64,000 bases of DNA, taken from contig NC_013517.1 of NCBI RefSeq assembly GCF_000024405.1, forward strand, positions 3,131,989-3,195,988. The letters are read 5' to 3'. This stretch comes from Sebaldella termitidis ATCC 33386. GTDB taxonomy: Bacteria > Fusobacteriota > Fusobacteriia > Fusobacteriales > Leptotrichiaceae. The position numbers and the translations under genes were made by a program. Of the stretch, positions 25,485-33,608 are shown piece by piece. Below the pieces are notes generated by a model that had not been told where the DNA came from, searched no databases, and was given only the letters and a program-made list of their open reading frames with translations. The first letter of the stretch is position 1; each line of letters begins with the position of its first letter.

Positions 25485-26453
25485 TTATCCGGAAAAATCT
25501 GTTTTTATTACTCCAGACTTTAATAAATCTGTAATTTCTTTTATTATTTTGAGTTTTTTTATACCGATTTTCTCTTCAGCTTTTATTACAATACCTATTC
25601 CTTCTTCTTTCGCTCCGTATATATAAGTTTTATTTTCCAAGGTATTATCAGTGAGTTTTTTTATAATATCATAAACAGCTACATCTATATTTTTTACTGC
25701 CGAAGCAATCACTACTTCTTCATTCTGCCAATCACTATATGAATCCACTTCTATTACATATTTTCCATATTTTTTAGCAGAGCTCACAATTCCTCTATTG
25801 CTGGCACCGGCCGCATGATAAAAAACATCTGTATTTTCCCTGATGAGTTCATTGGTTATCTGTTCTGCTTTTTTCGGATCATTAAAGGAATTATATCCTC
25901 CTATGTAGGACACTAAAACTTCTACATCAGGCTTTACATACTTCGCACCCTGTTCAAATCCGGCTTTGTATCTGGCAATTAATGGGGCCTCTGTTCCGCC
26001 GATAAATGCCACTTTATCTGTTTTAGTCATTAATGCGGCAACAGCTCCGGCAAGAAAAGATTCCTCCTCCACATTAAATGTTATGGAAGTTATATTCTTA
26101 GAATCAAAAACAATTTCATCAACAATTGCATATTTTTGATTTGGATATTCCTTTGCTGCTTTCTCAAGAGAACTCTTTGATAAAAATCCAACAGTGATGA
26201 TCAGATCATAACTTTTCGAATCACTGTACGTCATGAGTTGCCTCTCAGTCTCCTTGACAGGATCTATTGGCTCATAGTAATCAAAATCTATGCCAAGATC
26301 AAATTTAGCCTTATTCAGAGCTTTATGGGCAAGATCATTATATCCTTCATCTCCCAGACCCCCTGCACTGTAAATTATCGCTACTTTGTTTTCTGAAATT
26401 GCTAAAAACTCCGTACAAAAAAATAAAAATACCAGCAAAAGTATTTTTCTCAT
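25485..26453 (-). CDS. BMP/Med-family substrate-binding protein
   Basis: A 322-residue periplasmic binding protein of the basic-membrane-protein family, whose characterised members bind nucleosides or related compounds for ABC import. Signal peptide MRKILLLVFLFFCTEFLAIS; the only Cys (residue 13) has no proper lipobox, so it is probably a soluble or weakly anchored protein. Family motifs: GGLGDEGYND near the N-terminus, ITVGFLSKSSLEKAAKEYPN, FNVEEESFLAGAVAALMTKT and IGGTEAPLIARYKAGFEQG. No permease or ATPase gene is adjacent, so it is an orphan. AGGAGG precedes the ATG. Confidence 0.88.
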   Translation of the reverse strand: MRKILLLVFLFFCTEFLAISENKVAIIYSAGGLGDEGYNDLAHKALNKAKFDLGIDFDYYEPIDPVKETERQLMTYSDSKSYDLIITVGFLSKSSLEKAAKEYPNQKYAIVDEIVFDSKNITSITFNVEEESFLAGAVAALMTKTDKVAFIGGTEAPLIARYKAGFEQGAKYVKPDVEVLVSYIGGYNSFNDPKKAEQITNELIRENTDVFYHAAGASNRGIVSSAKKYGKYVIEVDSYSDWQNEEVVIASAVKNIDVAVYDIIKKLTDNTLENKTYIYGAKEEGIGIVIKAEEKIGIKKLKIIKEITDLLKSGVIKTDFSG

Positions 26454-26512
26454 AGATTCCTCCTTAGATTAAAAAAAAGATCCCAGCCGAATCTGAAATC
26501 TTTACTTATTTA

Positions 26513-26686
26513 TTATTCACCTGATATTGCTTCTACCGGACATACCCCTTCGCATGCTCCGCAATCAATACAAGTTGCTCCATCTATTGCATATTTTCCA
26601 TCTGCTTCAGCTATTGCTTCTACTGGACATACTCCTTCACATGCTCCGCAAGCTATACAAGTTTCTTTGTTTATTGAATAAGCCAT
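26513..26686 (-). CDS. 2[4Fe-4S] ferredoxin
   Basis: A 57-residue clostridial-type ferredoxin, a small low-potential electron carrier for anaerobic metabolism. Two nearly identical halves each carry CIxCGACEGVCPVEAI: first cluster cysteines at residues 10, 13, 16 and 20, second at 39, 42, 45 and 49. The start MAYSINKETC follows GGAGG at a normal distance. Single gene between the BMP-type protein gene and the isochorismatase gene. The near-identity of the halves, also at DNA level, is typical of the family. Confidence 0.97.
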   Translation of the reverse strand: MAYSINKETCIACGACEGVCPVEAIAEADGKYAIDGATCIDCGACEGVCPVEAISGE

Positions 26687-26849
26687 ACTGTTTCCTCCTA
26701 AATATATTTGAATTTATTTTATATCACAACATTAAAGTATCATTTTTTGTTTCTTATGTCAATGAAAAATATTCGTTTGAAAGTCTTAATTTATAATGCT
26801 TCGAGGATATTTTAGTTTGATAATAAAACTAATTCATGACTTTTTCATA

Positions 26850-27395
26850 TTAATTTTTCAAATACTCTGCACAGCTTAAAATCTCTGCATAATAGTACCC
26901 TAATGCTGTCATAAAAGAACTTTGAATATCTTCTGCTGTAACAATATTTCCCTCAAAGATAAAATCTCTTGTTGCACATGTATCTTTTATTACCACACAT
27001 TTATATCCTAGGTCTCTGGCAGCTCTCGTAGTGGAGTCTACACACATATGTGTCATCATTCCAGTTATAACCAGATTTTCTATATTTTTTTCTTTTAGAT
27101 ATTCGTCCAGTTCTGTATTAAAAAAACTGTTCGGATAGTTTTTTACTACTATTTTTTCAGAAGCTAGCGGCATTATTGCCTCATGAATCTCAGATCCGTA
27201 AGTATCTTTCAGAAAAAATCCTGCTTCCTCTCTTATTGCGATATGCTTTATAAAGATAATTTCCTTTTTTTCATTTCGGAATTTTGCAAGCAATCTTTTT
27301 ATGTTTTCTAAAGCTTTCAGAGGATTTTTCAGTTCCATTTTCCCGTTTTCAAAGTAATCATTCTGTACATCAATTATTAATAGTGCTTCTTTCAT
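26850..27395 (-). CDS. isochorismatase-family hydrolase
   Basis: A 181-residue cysteine hydrolase of the isochorismatase/nicotinamidase superfamily. The catalytic set is visible: Asp in LLIIDVQNDYF (about residue 9), Lys in the EIIFIKHI/KNYPNSFF region, and Cys in the GMMTHMCVDSTTRAA loop (about 108-122). The substrate is unknown. The ATG at 27395 is preceded by GGGAGAAAG; the earlier frame start at 27425 would overlap the upstream gene. It lies 19 bases after the HxlR-flavin-domain fusion gene and is probably co-transcribed and regulated by it. Confidence 0.9.
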   Translation of the reverse strand: MKEALLIIDVQNDYFENGKMELKNPLKALENIKRLLAKFRNEKKEIIFIKHIAIREEAGFFLKDTYGSEIHEAIMPLASEKIVVKNYPNSFFNTELDEYLKEKNIENLVITGMMTHMCVDSTTRAARDLGYKCVVIKDTCATRDFIFEGNIVTAEDIQSSFMTALGYYYAEILSCAEYLKN

Positions 27396-27414
27396 GGCTT
27401 TCTCCCGGTATTCT

Positions 27415-28158
27415 CTAAATTTCAAAACTCACAGATGAAAAATTTTCATAAAGCCTTCCGGATTTTGCAGTAAAACGTAAAACACAGTAATCTTCATCAT
27501 CTACTCCTTTTTTATAGTAAAGAGTATCTCCGTCCCGCCATATACGCTTTTTTGTATCACTGTCCGTTAGTACCTCCATATTTCCTTCAAGCAGAACGCC
27601 TATAAATAATCTGTCATTATAGAAATACAGACTGGCTCTGGGATTTTCTCTATACTGCCCTACCCGCATTGAGGAGGTATTCGTAGTAAAAAATATTTCC
27701 TTCAAACCATTTATTTCCCGTGGTGCAAGCATTGCCTTTATATCAGGAAATCCGTCGCTGCTTACTGATCCTATGATTGACACACTGCTTTTTTTTATTA
27801 GTTCCAGAGATTTTAATTTTATTTCTTCTTCCATACTGCTGCCTCCTTGTTTTATAAACTCTTTTCCGAATTCCTGCAGGGCTTCCAGTGTGGGAAGTAA
27901 TTTCTCGCCTAATTCCGTGAGATAGTAATCTGTCCTCAAAGGATAGGTATTATAATCCTTCTTAGCAATTATACCTGCATCTATCAGCTCATTCAGATGC
28001 TGCAGCAGCATTTTTTCATTTATATTTTTTATTTTTCTTAAATCCTTGAGCCTTTTTGTCCCGCTGCTCAGTTCCCACAAAATTATCGTCTTCCATTTGG
28101 CAGATATCAGATCAGTTGCCAATTCCAGAGGACATGTGAATTCTTCCCTGAGTTTCAT
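27415..28158 (-). CDS. HxlR-type regulator fused to a pyridoxamine-oxidase-like domain
   Basis: A 247-residue fusion. Residues 1-~110 are a HxlR/MarR-like winged helix (CPLELATDLISAKWKTIILW, then LKDLRKIKNINEKMLLQHL and DYYLTELGEKLLPTL). Residues ~115-247 are a split-barrel flavin-binding domain of the general-stress-protein-26/PNPOx-like type (IIGSVSSDGFPDIKAM, FFTTNTSSMRVGQYRENPRASLYF). The fusion suggests a redox- or flavin-sensing transcription factor, but this is inference. It is upstream of the isochorismatase gene with a 19-base gap. HxlR proteins usually respond to electrophiles or redox stress through a Cys; Cys9 is in the typical N-terminal place. Confidence 0.88.
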   Translation of the reverse strand: MKLREEFTCPLELATDLISAKWKTIILWELSSGTKRLKDLRKIKNINEKMLLQHLNELIDAGIIAKKDYNTYPLRTDYYLTELGEKLLPTLEALQEFGKEFIKQGGSSMEEEIKLKSLELIKKSSVSIIGSVSSDGFPDIKAMLAPREINGLKEIFFTTNTSSMRVGQYRENPRASLYFYNDRLFIGVLLEGNMEVLTDSDTKKRIWRDGDTLYYKKGVDDEDYCVLRFTAKSGRLYENFSSVSFEI

Positions 28159-28240
28159 ATTTCACCTGCCTGTGTTTTGATATTTATATTTTATTACATA
28201 AGTATAAAAAGAGCAATAACCCACTTTTTTGTTAGTATAA

Positions 28241-29344
28241 TCACGATACCATTCCGCTTATGCTGACAATTTTTCTTATTTCAGATCCTACTTTAAAATC
28301 TTTATAAAACAGCTCTGGAAATTCCTTTCCAATTTCAAGCTTCTCAAGTATTATCCCAAATAAATCATAATCATAAATAATTATATCAATATATGATTTA
28401 TACAATCCTGTAGCAGCGCCGAAAATCTCGAATATATCCCCGTATTCCGGCAATTCTGCAAGTATACTCTCCAGCTTATCCCTTAACGGTATTTTTTCTT
28501 CATTGGGAACTTCACTGTTATCATAAAAAAGCATACCGTAAATACCGCCCTGTCCGCTCATAAAGTTATATTCATTATTTTCTTCTGCATATTCTTCCAC
28601 GACTGACATATTTGAACTAAAGCCCACTACTATATCATTTCTTACTGCTCTCAGATCCTCTATATTTTCTATGTCACATCTGTAAGTATTATATCTGTCG
28701 AGTATTTTAGGGTTCTTTATCCATGAGTTCTCTTCTGATATTTCATCCATTTTTATGCTGAATTCACGTAGTGTAAGTGTTTCCTCAGGACTTGACTCTA
28801 TATCCTCTATTTTTATCATTCCCAGATAAGACTCGACTATCCCCTCACCCAAGAGTGCATCCATAATATTATAAATAACGTTATACATCTCATTTTCTTC
28901 AAAAACTTTTTTCTGTCCGAAAAATTTTGGACAAAGAACTAGAATATCTACTCTTTTTCTTTCTGCATCAATATTTTTTATCAAAACACTGAAATCTTCC
29001 TCATAAAAATTTTCATCATTTATCAGGAGACGCATATTTTTTATACCCATTGCCGGTTTCATATCATAAAAATTCCATTTTTTCTTTAATTCCACAGGCA
29101 TTTTTCTCTTAAAATAATCTGCAATAAAATATCTGCTCTTTAGACCTGCAGGATTAAAAATCAATTCATACTTATTTTCTGTGGATGATTTTCCCATCAT
29201 AAACGGCATATCTATTTCAAACATACTGTCAATGTCCGAAAATCTTTCCATTATTTTATTTTCATCCATTAAGCTTCTTATTTCACTCTCTTTTTCAGAA
29301 AAAAGTTTCCAAAAATCTTCAGTTCTCTCCTTTAGACTCTTCAT
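28241..29344 (-). CDS. hypothetical protein, 367 residues
   Basis: A long acidic cytoplasmic protein that I cannot assign. It begins MKSLKERTEDFWKLFSEKES at the ATG at 29344, which has GAGGTG before it, and has no signal peptide or membrane segments. A central region around FSVLIKNIDAERKRVDILVL and a C-terminal FEIFGAATGLYKSYIDIIIYDYD suggest alpha/beta segments. It could be a conserved fusobacterial protein of DUF type. No obvious operon partner: the HxlR gene is 82 bases downstream on the same strand. Confidence 0.7.
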   Translation of the reverse strand: MKSLKERTEDFWKLFSEKESEIRSLMDENKIMERFSDIDSMFEIDMPFMMGKSSTENKYELIFNPAGLKSRYFIADYFKRKMPVELKKKWNFYDMKPAMGIKNMRLLINDENFYEEDFSVLIKNIDAERKRVDILVLCPKFFGQKKVFEENEMYNVIYNIMDALLGEGIVESYLGMIKIEDIESSPEETLTLREFSIKMDEISEENSWIKNPKILDRYNTYRCDIENIEDLRAVRNDIVVGFSSNMSVVEEYAEENNEYNFMSGQGGIYGMLFYDNSEVPNEEKIPLRDKLESILAELPEYGDIFEIFGAATGLYKSYIDIIIYDYDLFGIILEKLEIGKEFPELFYKDFKVGSEIRKIVSISGMVS

Positions 29345-29441
29345 TTGCTCACCTCTCAATTTCATTTATCAGATTATACCATAAAATTTCTAATTTAAAT
29401 TCCAAAATAAAACTTTAGTTGTAAAAATATCTCTAATATGA

Positions 29442-29535
29442 AAAAAAAGACCTCTAATAGGTCTTTTAAAGGAGTTTTATGAAGAAAAAATTATTATTTC
29501 TTTGTTATGTATTTAGTATAATGTATTTCGCTTAG
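29442..29535 (+). repeat. hairpin + ribosome site + micro-ORF cassette, copy A
   Basis: Hairpin AAAAGACCT...AGGTCTTTT, then AAAGGAG, TTTT, and an ORF of 18 codons (MKKKLLFLCYVFSIMYFA, 29479-29535). The 28-base core tcttttaaaggagttttatg + aagaaaaa is shared exactly with copy B at 30916. No gene lies upstream on the same strand that the hairpin could terminate. The peptide is hydrophobic with a basic N-terminus. Confidence 0.55.
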
Positions 29536-29703
29536 TCATAACTTTTTTTTATCTTAGCTCTTCATTTGTTCGTACAATAATGTCCTATCTCTTGTTTTTC
29601 TTGTTCAAATTTCATAATTACTGTTTTTATCAGCTAAAATAATTTGATTTTAATTAAAAATAATAGTATAAATGAAGTATAAAATATTTTGGAGGTAATG
29701 CAT

Positions 29704-30645
29704 ATGAAAATATTATTGTTTCATAGTAAAAAATTTCCAATAACCAAAGAAGCACAAAATATAATAGACAATGAATTTCAAAATCATAAATTTTTCACGG
29801 TAAATTCCAGAAATTCATTATTTCAGGAGCTTCCTGATACGGATATTTTCCTTACAGGAGTATTTACCAAAGAAATGGCTGATATTTCAAAAAAATTAAA
29901 GTGGGTAAATGCACTAAGTGCAGGGGTTGATAATTTTGATCTGGAATTATTCAGAAAAAATAATATAATTTTTACTAATTCCACAGGGATGCATAAAATA
30001 CAGATGTCGGAATATGCCGTAATGTCTATGGTTATGCTTATAAGAAATATGAATTTCTTTATGAAAAATCAATATAATAATATCTGGAATCAGGAAATTA
30101 CACAAAGCCAGATATCAGGCAAAACTCTCGGCATTCTTGGTCTGGGTTCCATAGGCAGGGAAACTGCCCGAAAAGCTCATTTTATGGGAATGAAGGTTAT
30201 TGGTCTAAATACTTCCGGAATAAATAAAGATGAGTTTATTGAAAAAGTTTATACACTGAAAGATCTGGACACTGTTATAAAGAACAGCGACTTTCTGATT
30301 AATCTTCTTCCTAGCAGAGAAGAAACAAAATATCTTCTTACACTTGAAAAAATGAAATTAATGAAAAAAGGCGCTTATTTTATAAATATGGGAAGAGGCA
30401 GTATTATAAGCAATGATACTCTTTACGAAGTCTTAAAAGATAATATTATCTCTGGAGCTGTGTGTGACGTATTTGAAACTGAGCCTCTCTCACAGGAATC
30501 TCCGCTGTGGAAACTGGAAAATCTTATTATTACTCCGCACATATGCGGTAATTCTGACACATACATAGCAAAAGCTCTCAGAGTATTTTCTGATAATTTC
30601 CAGAATTATATAAATAATGAAAAAATGTTTAATGTAATTACATGA
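29704..30645 (+). CDS. D-isomer-specific 2-hydroxyacid dehydrogenase
   Basis: A 313-residue NAD-dependent oxidoreductase that reduces 2-ketoacids to D-2-hydroxyacids or the reverse. The NAD-binding GLGSIGRETARKAHFMGMKV (about residues 143-162) and catalytic Arg/Glu/His set (MGRGSIISNDTL, FETEPL, TPHICGNS) are in place. The first strand ILLFHSKKF and LSAGVDNFDLELFRKNNI are typical. I start at 29704, eight bases after GGAGG; an ATG at 29698 lies too close to the ribosome site. Exact substrate unknown; the sequence looks like the phosphoglycerate-dehydrogenase-like/glyoxylate-reductase branch. Downstream lie a small ORF and the second hairpin cassette. Confidence 0.9.
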   Translation: MKILLFHSKKFPITKEAQNIIDNEFQNHKFFTVNSRNSLFQELPDTDIFLTGVFTKEMADISKKLKWVNALSAGVDNFDLELFRKNNIIFTNSTGMHKIQMSEYAVMSMVMLIRNMNFFMKNQYNNIWNQEITQSQISGKTLGILGLGSIGRETARKAHFMGMKVIGLNTSGINKDEFIEKVYTLKDLDTVIKNSDFLINLLPSREETKYLLTLEKMKLMKKGAYFINMGRGSIISNDTLYEVLKDNIISGAVCDVFETEPLSQESPLWKLENLIITPHICGNSDTYIAKALRVFSDNFQNYINNEKMFNVIT

Positions 30646-30713
30646 AATATTCTATAGCCGGTATTGAATATTTCTCATTTTAATACTTAAAGCGAAAGGA
30701 ATATATTATATTT

Positions 30714-30851
30714 ATGCACAGCTTTATGCTTTTGGACAGATCGGAAGAAAAATGCAAAATGATTATGGAAAAGTACCGCCATTACAGAATGCCTGGCAAA
30801 CTTATTATGAATGCAGAAGATGAGATAATAACTGAACTCATGGAAGACTGA
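30714..30851 (+). CDS. possible 45-residue ORF or gene remnant
   Basis: A plus-strand ATG at 30714 opens MHSFMLLDRSEEKCKMIMEK and runs 45 codons to TGA. A GGA-rich ribosome-like site lies about 14 bases upstream, too far for confidence. The frame is open upstream of the ATG to 30687, so it may be the tail of a lost gene. I do not recognise the peptide. Confidence 0.3.
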   Translation: MHSFMLLDRSEEKCKMIMEKYRHYRMPGKLIMNAEDEIITELMED

Positions 30852-30915
30852 CCACAAACCCTGAAATTTCAAAAATAAAGCATTTCAGACTTAATTATAG
30901 ATTTTTATAAAAATA

Positions 30916-31008
30916 AAAAAGATCTGTTTCCAGATCTTTTAAAGGAGTTTTATGAAGAAAAATTATTATTTTTATTGGTATGTGTTAATTATAGCCATTG
31001 CTTCTTAG
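30916..31008 (+). repeat. hairpin + ribosome site + micro-ORF cassette, copy B
   Basis: Hairpin AAAAAAGATCT...AGATCTTTT, then the same AAAGGAGTTTTATGAAGAAAAA core as copy A (29442). One A fewer in the run puts the ORF in a different frame: MKNYYFYWYVLIIAIAS, 17 codons, 30952-31008. Sequence outside the core still aligns to copy A in blocks (TTATTATTT, TATGT, TTAG). The hairpin could terminate the dehydrogenase transcript; the peptide remains hydrophobic in both frames. Confidence 0.55.
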
Positions 31009-31057
31009 TTCTCCATTAATTTAAGCTTTGTCTTTTATTTGAATAATTATTCTACAA

Positions 31058-31096
31058 GGCAGGAAATGTTTTATTTTCATTTCCTGCCGTTTTTAT
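31058..31096 (+). terminator. terminator between convergent units
   Basis: Perfect stem GGCAGGAAATG/CATTTCCTGCC followed by GTTTTTAT on the plus strand, 17 bases from the EIIA stop of the minus-strand operon; it may serve both directions. Confidence 0.75.
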
Positions 31097-31112
31097 AAAA
31101 TAGTTATATTTT

Positions 31113-31517
31113 TCACTCTGCACTAAATGCTTCTGTTATATCAATAATCCCTTCATTCCCTGCTGCTTTCAGCTGCTTCACGAGCATATCCGCAGCAGTA
31201 TTCTCTCTTTCAGTAAGTGCTTCCAGCAGCATCGGAAGATTTACACCCGAAACAGCATTTATTTTATAGTTTTCAGCAAGCAGAAGTGCTGTAGCATTCG
31301 AAGGTGAACCGCCAAATATATCTACAAGCAGTAAATGAGAGAAATCATTATCAAATTCATTAATTGCTTTTTTTAACTTTTCCACAAGTGTATCCAGAGA
31401 TTCTCCGGGATTAAAAATCACTGTTTTCAGATTTTCCTGCTCTCCGATTATCATTTCTGCCGATTTGCATATTCCTTCGGCAAATTCACCATGTGACATT
31501 ACCAAAATATTTATCAT
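31113..31517 (-). CDS. PTS EIIA, mannose family, glycyl-radical operon
   Basis: The 134-residue soluble phosphocarrier, phosphorylated at His9 in LVMSHGEFAEGI. The LLLVDIFGGSPSNATA and VSGVNLPMLLEAL segments confirm the family. GGAGGG precedes the ATG. It is the last gene of the operon, after the EIID gene by 13 bases. Together with EIIB, EIIC and EIID here it makes a complete transporter, unlike the orphan EIIC at 6873. Confidence 0.94.
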   Translation of the reverse strand: MINILVMSHGEFAEGICKSAEMIIGEQENLKTVIFNPGESLDTLVEKLKKAINEFDNDFSHLLLVDIFGGSPSNATALLLAENYKINAVSGVNLPMLLEALTERENTAADMLVKQLKAAGNEGIIDITEAFSAE

Positions 31518-31530
31518 TCTTTCCCTCCGT

Positions 31531-32358
31531 TTAAAATAATCTTATTAATGATCCTGCTGCTCCGATTAATATAAGAAGCAAAAGAAGCTTCATCACAGAT
31601 ATATTTTTTTTATCATGCAGATACCATATGACCATTACCAGTATAAACGGAAGAATCCCCGGCATAAGTCCGTCAAAAATATCCTGGAGCTTTGTTACAC
31701 TTTCACCGTTTCCCCATGCTATTTTTGTTTTAAGTGAAATAAACTGCGCTGACAGTCCGCCTACCACTGTTAATCCTAATATAGCCAGAAATGCCGTTGC
31801 CTTACTTATCATTTCCGGAGAGAAAATCTCGGAATCCATTATTTTCATTCCCTCTTTAAAGCCGAACTGTATTCCCCACATTGAGAATCCAATTGTTATT
31901 GCTGTCCATATTACTGCAAACATTACAGGACCTAAAATATTTCCCTCAAGAGCCAGCCCCATCCCAAAGCTCAAAAGAAGCGCATTTCCCGTACTTGCAA
32001 ACAATGAATCTCCCAGAGCTGCCATCGGTCCCATTAAGCCTGATTTTATTGCATTAAATACATCATCCGGAATATCTTCTCCCTTTGATTTCTGTACCTC
32101 CATAGCTGCAACAGCACCTATAAGCGGTGTTCCTATAGTAGGCTCAGTATTGAAAAAGCTCATATGTCTGCTTAAAGCATGTCCTAATTCTTCTTTTGTA
32201 TTGGTTACTTTCTTTAGTACAGGAACCATGCTCCAGGCAAAGGCCACATTCTGCATTCTTTCCCAGTTCCATGCCGAAGTATTGGACATAAGCCATCTTA
32301 CTCCTACTTTATATAAATCTTTCTTTGTCACTTCATTTTTCATATTATTTTCAGACAT
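31531..32358 (-). CDS. PTS EIID, mannose family, glycyl-radical operon
   Basis: A 275-residue membrane subunit. Its cytoplasmic N-terminal stretch (KDLYKVGVRWLMSNTSAWNW) and the GLMGPMAALGDSLFASTGNA loop (about residues 128-147) are characteristic, followed by C-terminal hydrophobic spans. The start overlaps the end of the EIIC gene by 8 bases, so translation is coupled. Substrate unknown. Confidence 0.94.
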   Translation of the reverse strand: MSENNMKNEVTKKDLYKVGVRWLMSNTSAWNWERMQNVAFAWSMVPVLKKVTNTKEELGHALSRHMSFFNTEPTIGTPLIGAVAAMEVQKSKGEDIPDDVFNAIKSGLMGPMAALGDSLFASTGNALLLSFGMGLALEGNILGPVMFAVIWTAITIGFSMWGIQFGFKEGMKIMDSEIFSPEMISKATAFLAILGLTVVGGLSAQFISLKTKIAWGNGESVTKLQDIFDGLMPGILPFILVMVIWYLHDKKNISVMKLLLLLILIGAAGSLIRLF

Positions 32359-33118
32359 CCGCCGCCTCCCTGCTTGAATTATTCAAAAAACTGATCAGAG
32401 CAAGTGCTATTCCTATAAGAGCTATTGTAAAGATAGGAAGATTTAATGCTGTAACAGCAATAAACCCAATTATAAAATAGCTTATCAAAGCCGGAGATGA
32501 CAGCAGCATTTTCAAAAGCACGGCCATCCCTAAAGCAGGAAGCATTCCTCCTATTACTGTAATGATATTAGTAAGCCATTCTGGAATCAGCTGAACCAGA
32601 TTCTGTGCAATAGATGCACCAAAATACAGTACCAGAAATGCCGGAATAAATCTTAATACCAGTGCAATAATCTGCGGAAGTCCCAATGTCATAAAAGTAA
32701 GTTTTCCTACTTCACCGTTTAAGGCATATTCATCTGTTTTATGTACTAAAAACGAATTTATTGTAGCAAACAGCTGCCATACAAAGGTTCCTACAAGTCC
32801 CAAGGGCACAGCTATCGATACAGCCATTTCCGCTGTCACTCCTGTAGACAGAGCAAGTGCTGTTCCCACATAGCCTGCGAAATTTATATCCGATGACATT
32901 GCACCTCCCGGTGTAACCGCCCCTATATATAAAGCATTAATTGTAGCCCCTATAATAACGCCGTTTCTGACATCCCCCATAATTATACCAACAATAAGTC
33001 CTGCAACCAAAGGTTTTCCAAATACATGATAGGAAATACCCTGTCCTCCCAGCCACGGAGTTGCTATCCATGCAAGATATGCAAAAAGTGAAACTAAAAT
33101 TGCCTGCAATAGTGTCAT
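32351..33118 (-). CDS. PTS EIIC, mannose family, glycyl-radical operon
   Basis: The 255-residue channel subunit, starting MTLLQAILVSLFAYLAWIAT and carrying GLIVGIIMGDVRNGVIIGA and VTPGGAMSSDINFAGYVGTA, the two best-conserved segments of the family. AAGGAG precedes the ATG. Fifteen bases separate it from the EIIB gene upstream. Confidence 0.94.
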   Translation of the reverse strand: MTLLQAILVSLFAYLAWIATPWLGGQGISYHVFGKPLVAGLIVGIIMGDVRNGVIIGATINALYIGAVTPGGAMSSDINFAGYVGTALALSTGVTAEMAVSIAVPLGLVGTFVWQLFATINSFLVHKTDEYALNGEVGKLTFMTLGLPQIIALVLRFIPAFLVLYFGASIAQNLVQLIPEWLTNIITVIGGMLPALGMAVLLKMLLSSPALISYFIIGFIAVTALNLPIFTIALIGIALALISFLNNSSREAADV

Positions 33119-33133
33119 ACTTTTTCTCCTTTT

Positions 33134-33586
33134 TTAAAATTTTGTTACTGTCTGTCCGGGAACTGTCTGCATAAAAATATCAATATTTTCTATTGCTTCC
33201 AGTTCTTTTATAGCTGCATAATTTTCTTCGTCAAGATACACTGTCTGTGCATATTTCTTTCTCCCGGCGTCCATCCCCATATTACCCACATTCATTTTCC
33301 ATTCATAACACAGATTTTCTTGTATTACCTTTTTAGCATTAACAGGTGCCTTTGTTATTATAAGAAGATCCTTTTCTTCAAAATCACAAAGACAGCTTTT
33401 GGCATCTTCTACTGATTTTATTACCAGCTTTATATTTTTAGGCGTAGCCATAGTCAGTGCCTTCGAAATAATAGGATTACCTGCTGCCAGGTCATCTATT
33501 ACCAGTATACTTTTGACATTAAGCTGCTTTATCCACGCTGTTACCACCTGTCCGTGTACTAATCTGTCATCTATTCTTAAAAACAT
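33134..33586 (-). CDS. PTS EIIB, mannose family, glycyl-radical operon
   Basis: A 150-residue cytoplasmic phosphocarrier with the phosphorylated histidine at position 11 in RIDDRLVHGQVVTAW. The KMNVGNMGMDAGRKKYA segment (about residues 95-111) is typical of the family's later loop. AGGAGG precedes the ATG. It comes 22 bases after the glycyl radical enzyme gene, which ties the transporter to that enzyme. Confidence 0.94.
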   Translation of the reverse strand: MFLRIDDRLVHGQVVTAWIKQLNVKSILVIDDLAAGNPIISKALTMATPKNIKLVIKSVEDAKSCLCDFEEKDLLIITKAPVNAKKVIQENLCYEWKMNVGNMGMDAGRKKYAQTVYLDEENYAAIKELEAIENIDIFMQTVPGQTVTKF

Positions 33587-33608
33587 AATTTTTTCCTCCT
33601 AAATCTTA

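Noticed and set aside
30687-30872. 61-codon minus-strand frame after the hydroxyacid dehydrogenase gene
   Set aside because: Opposite a slightly better plus-strand ORF, with no ribosome site or family resemblance.
31628-32377. 249-codon plus-strand frame opposite the EIID gene
   Set aside because: It is antisense to a well-conserved EIID gene, has no ribosome site, and its composition mirrors the complementary strand.
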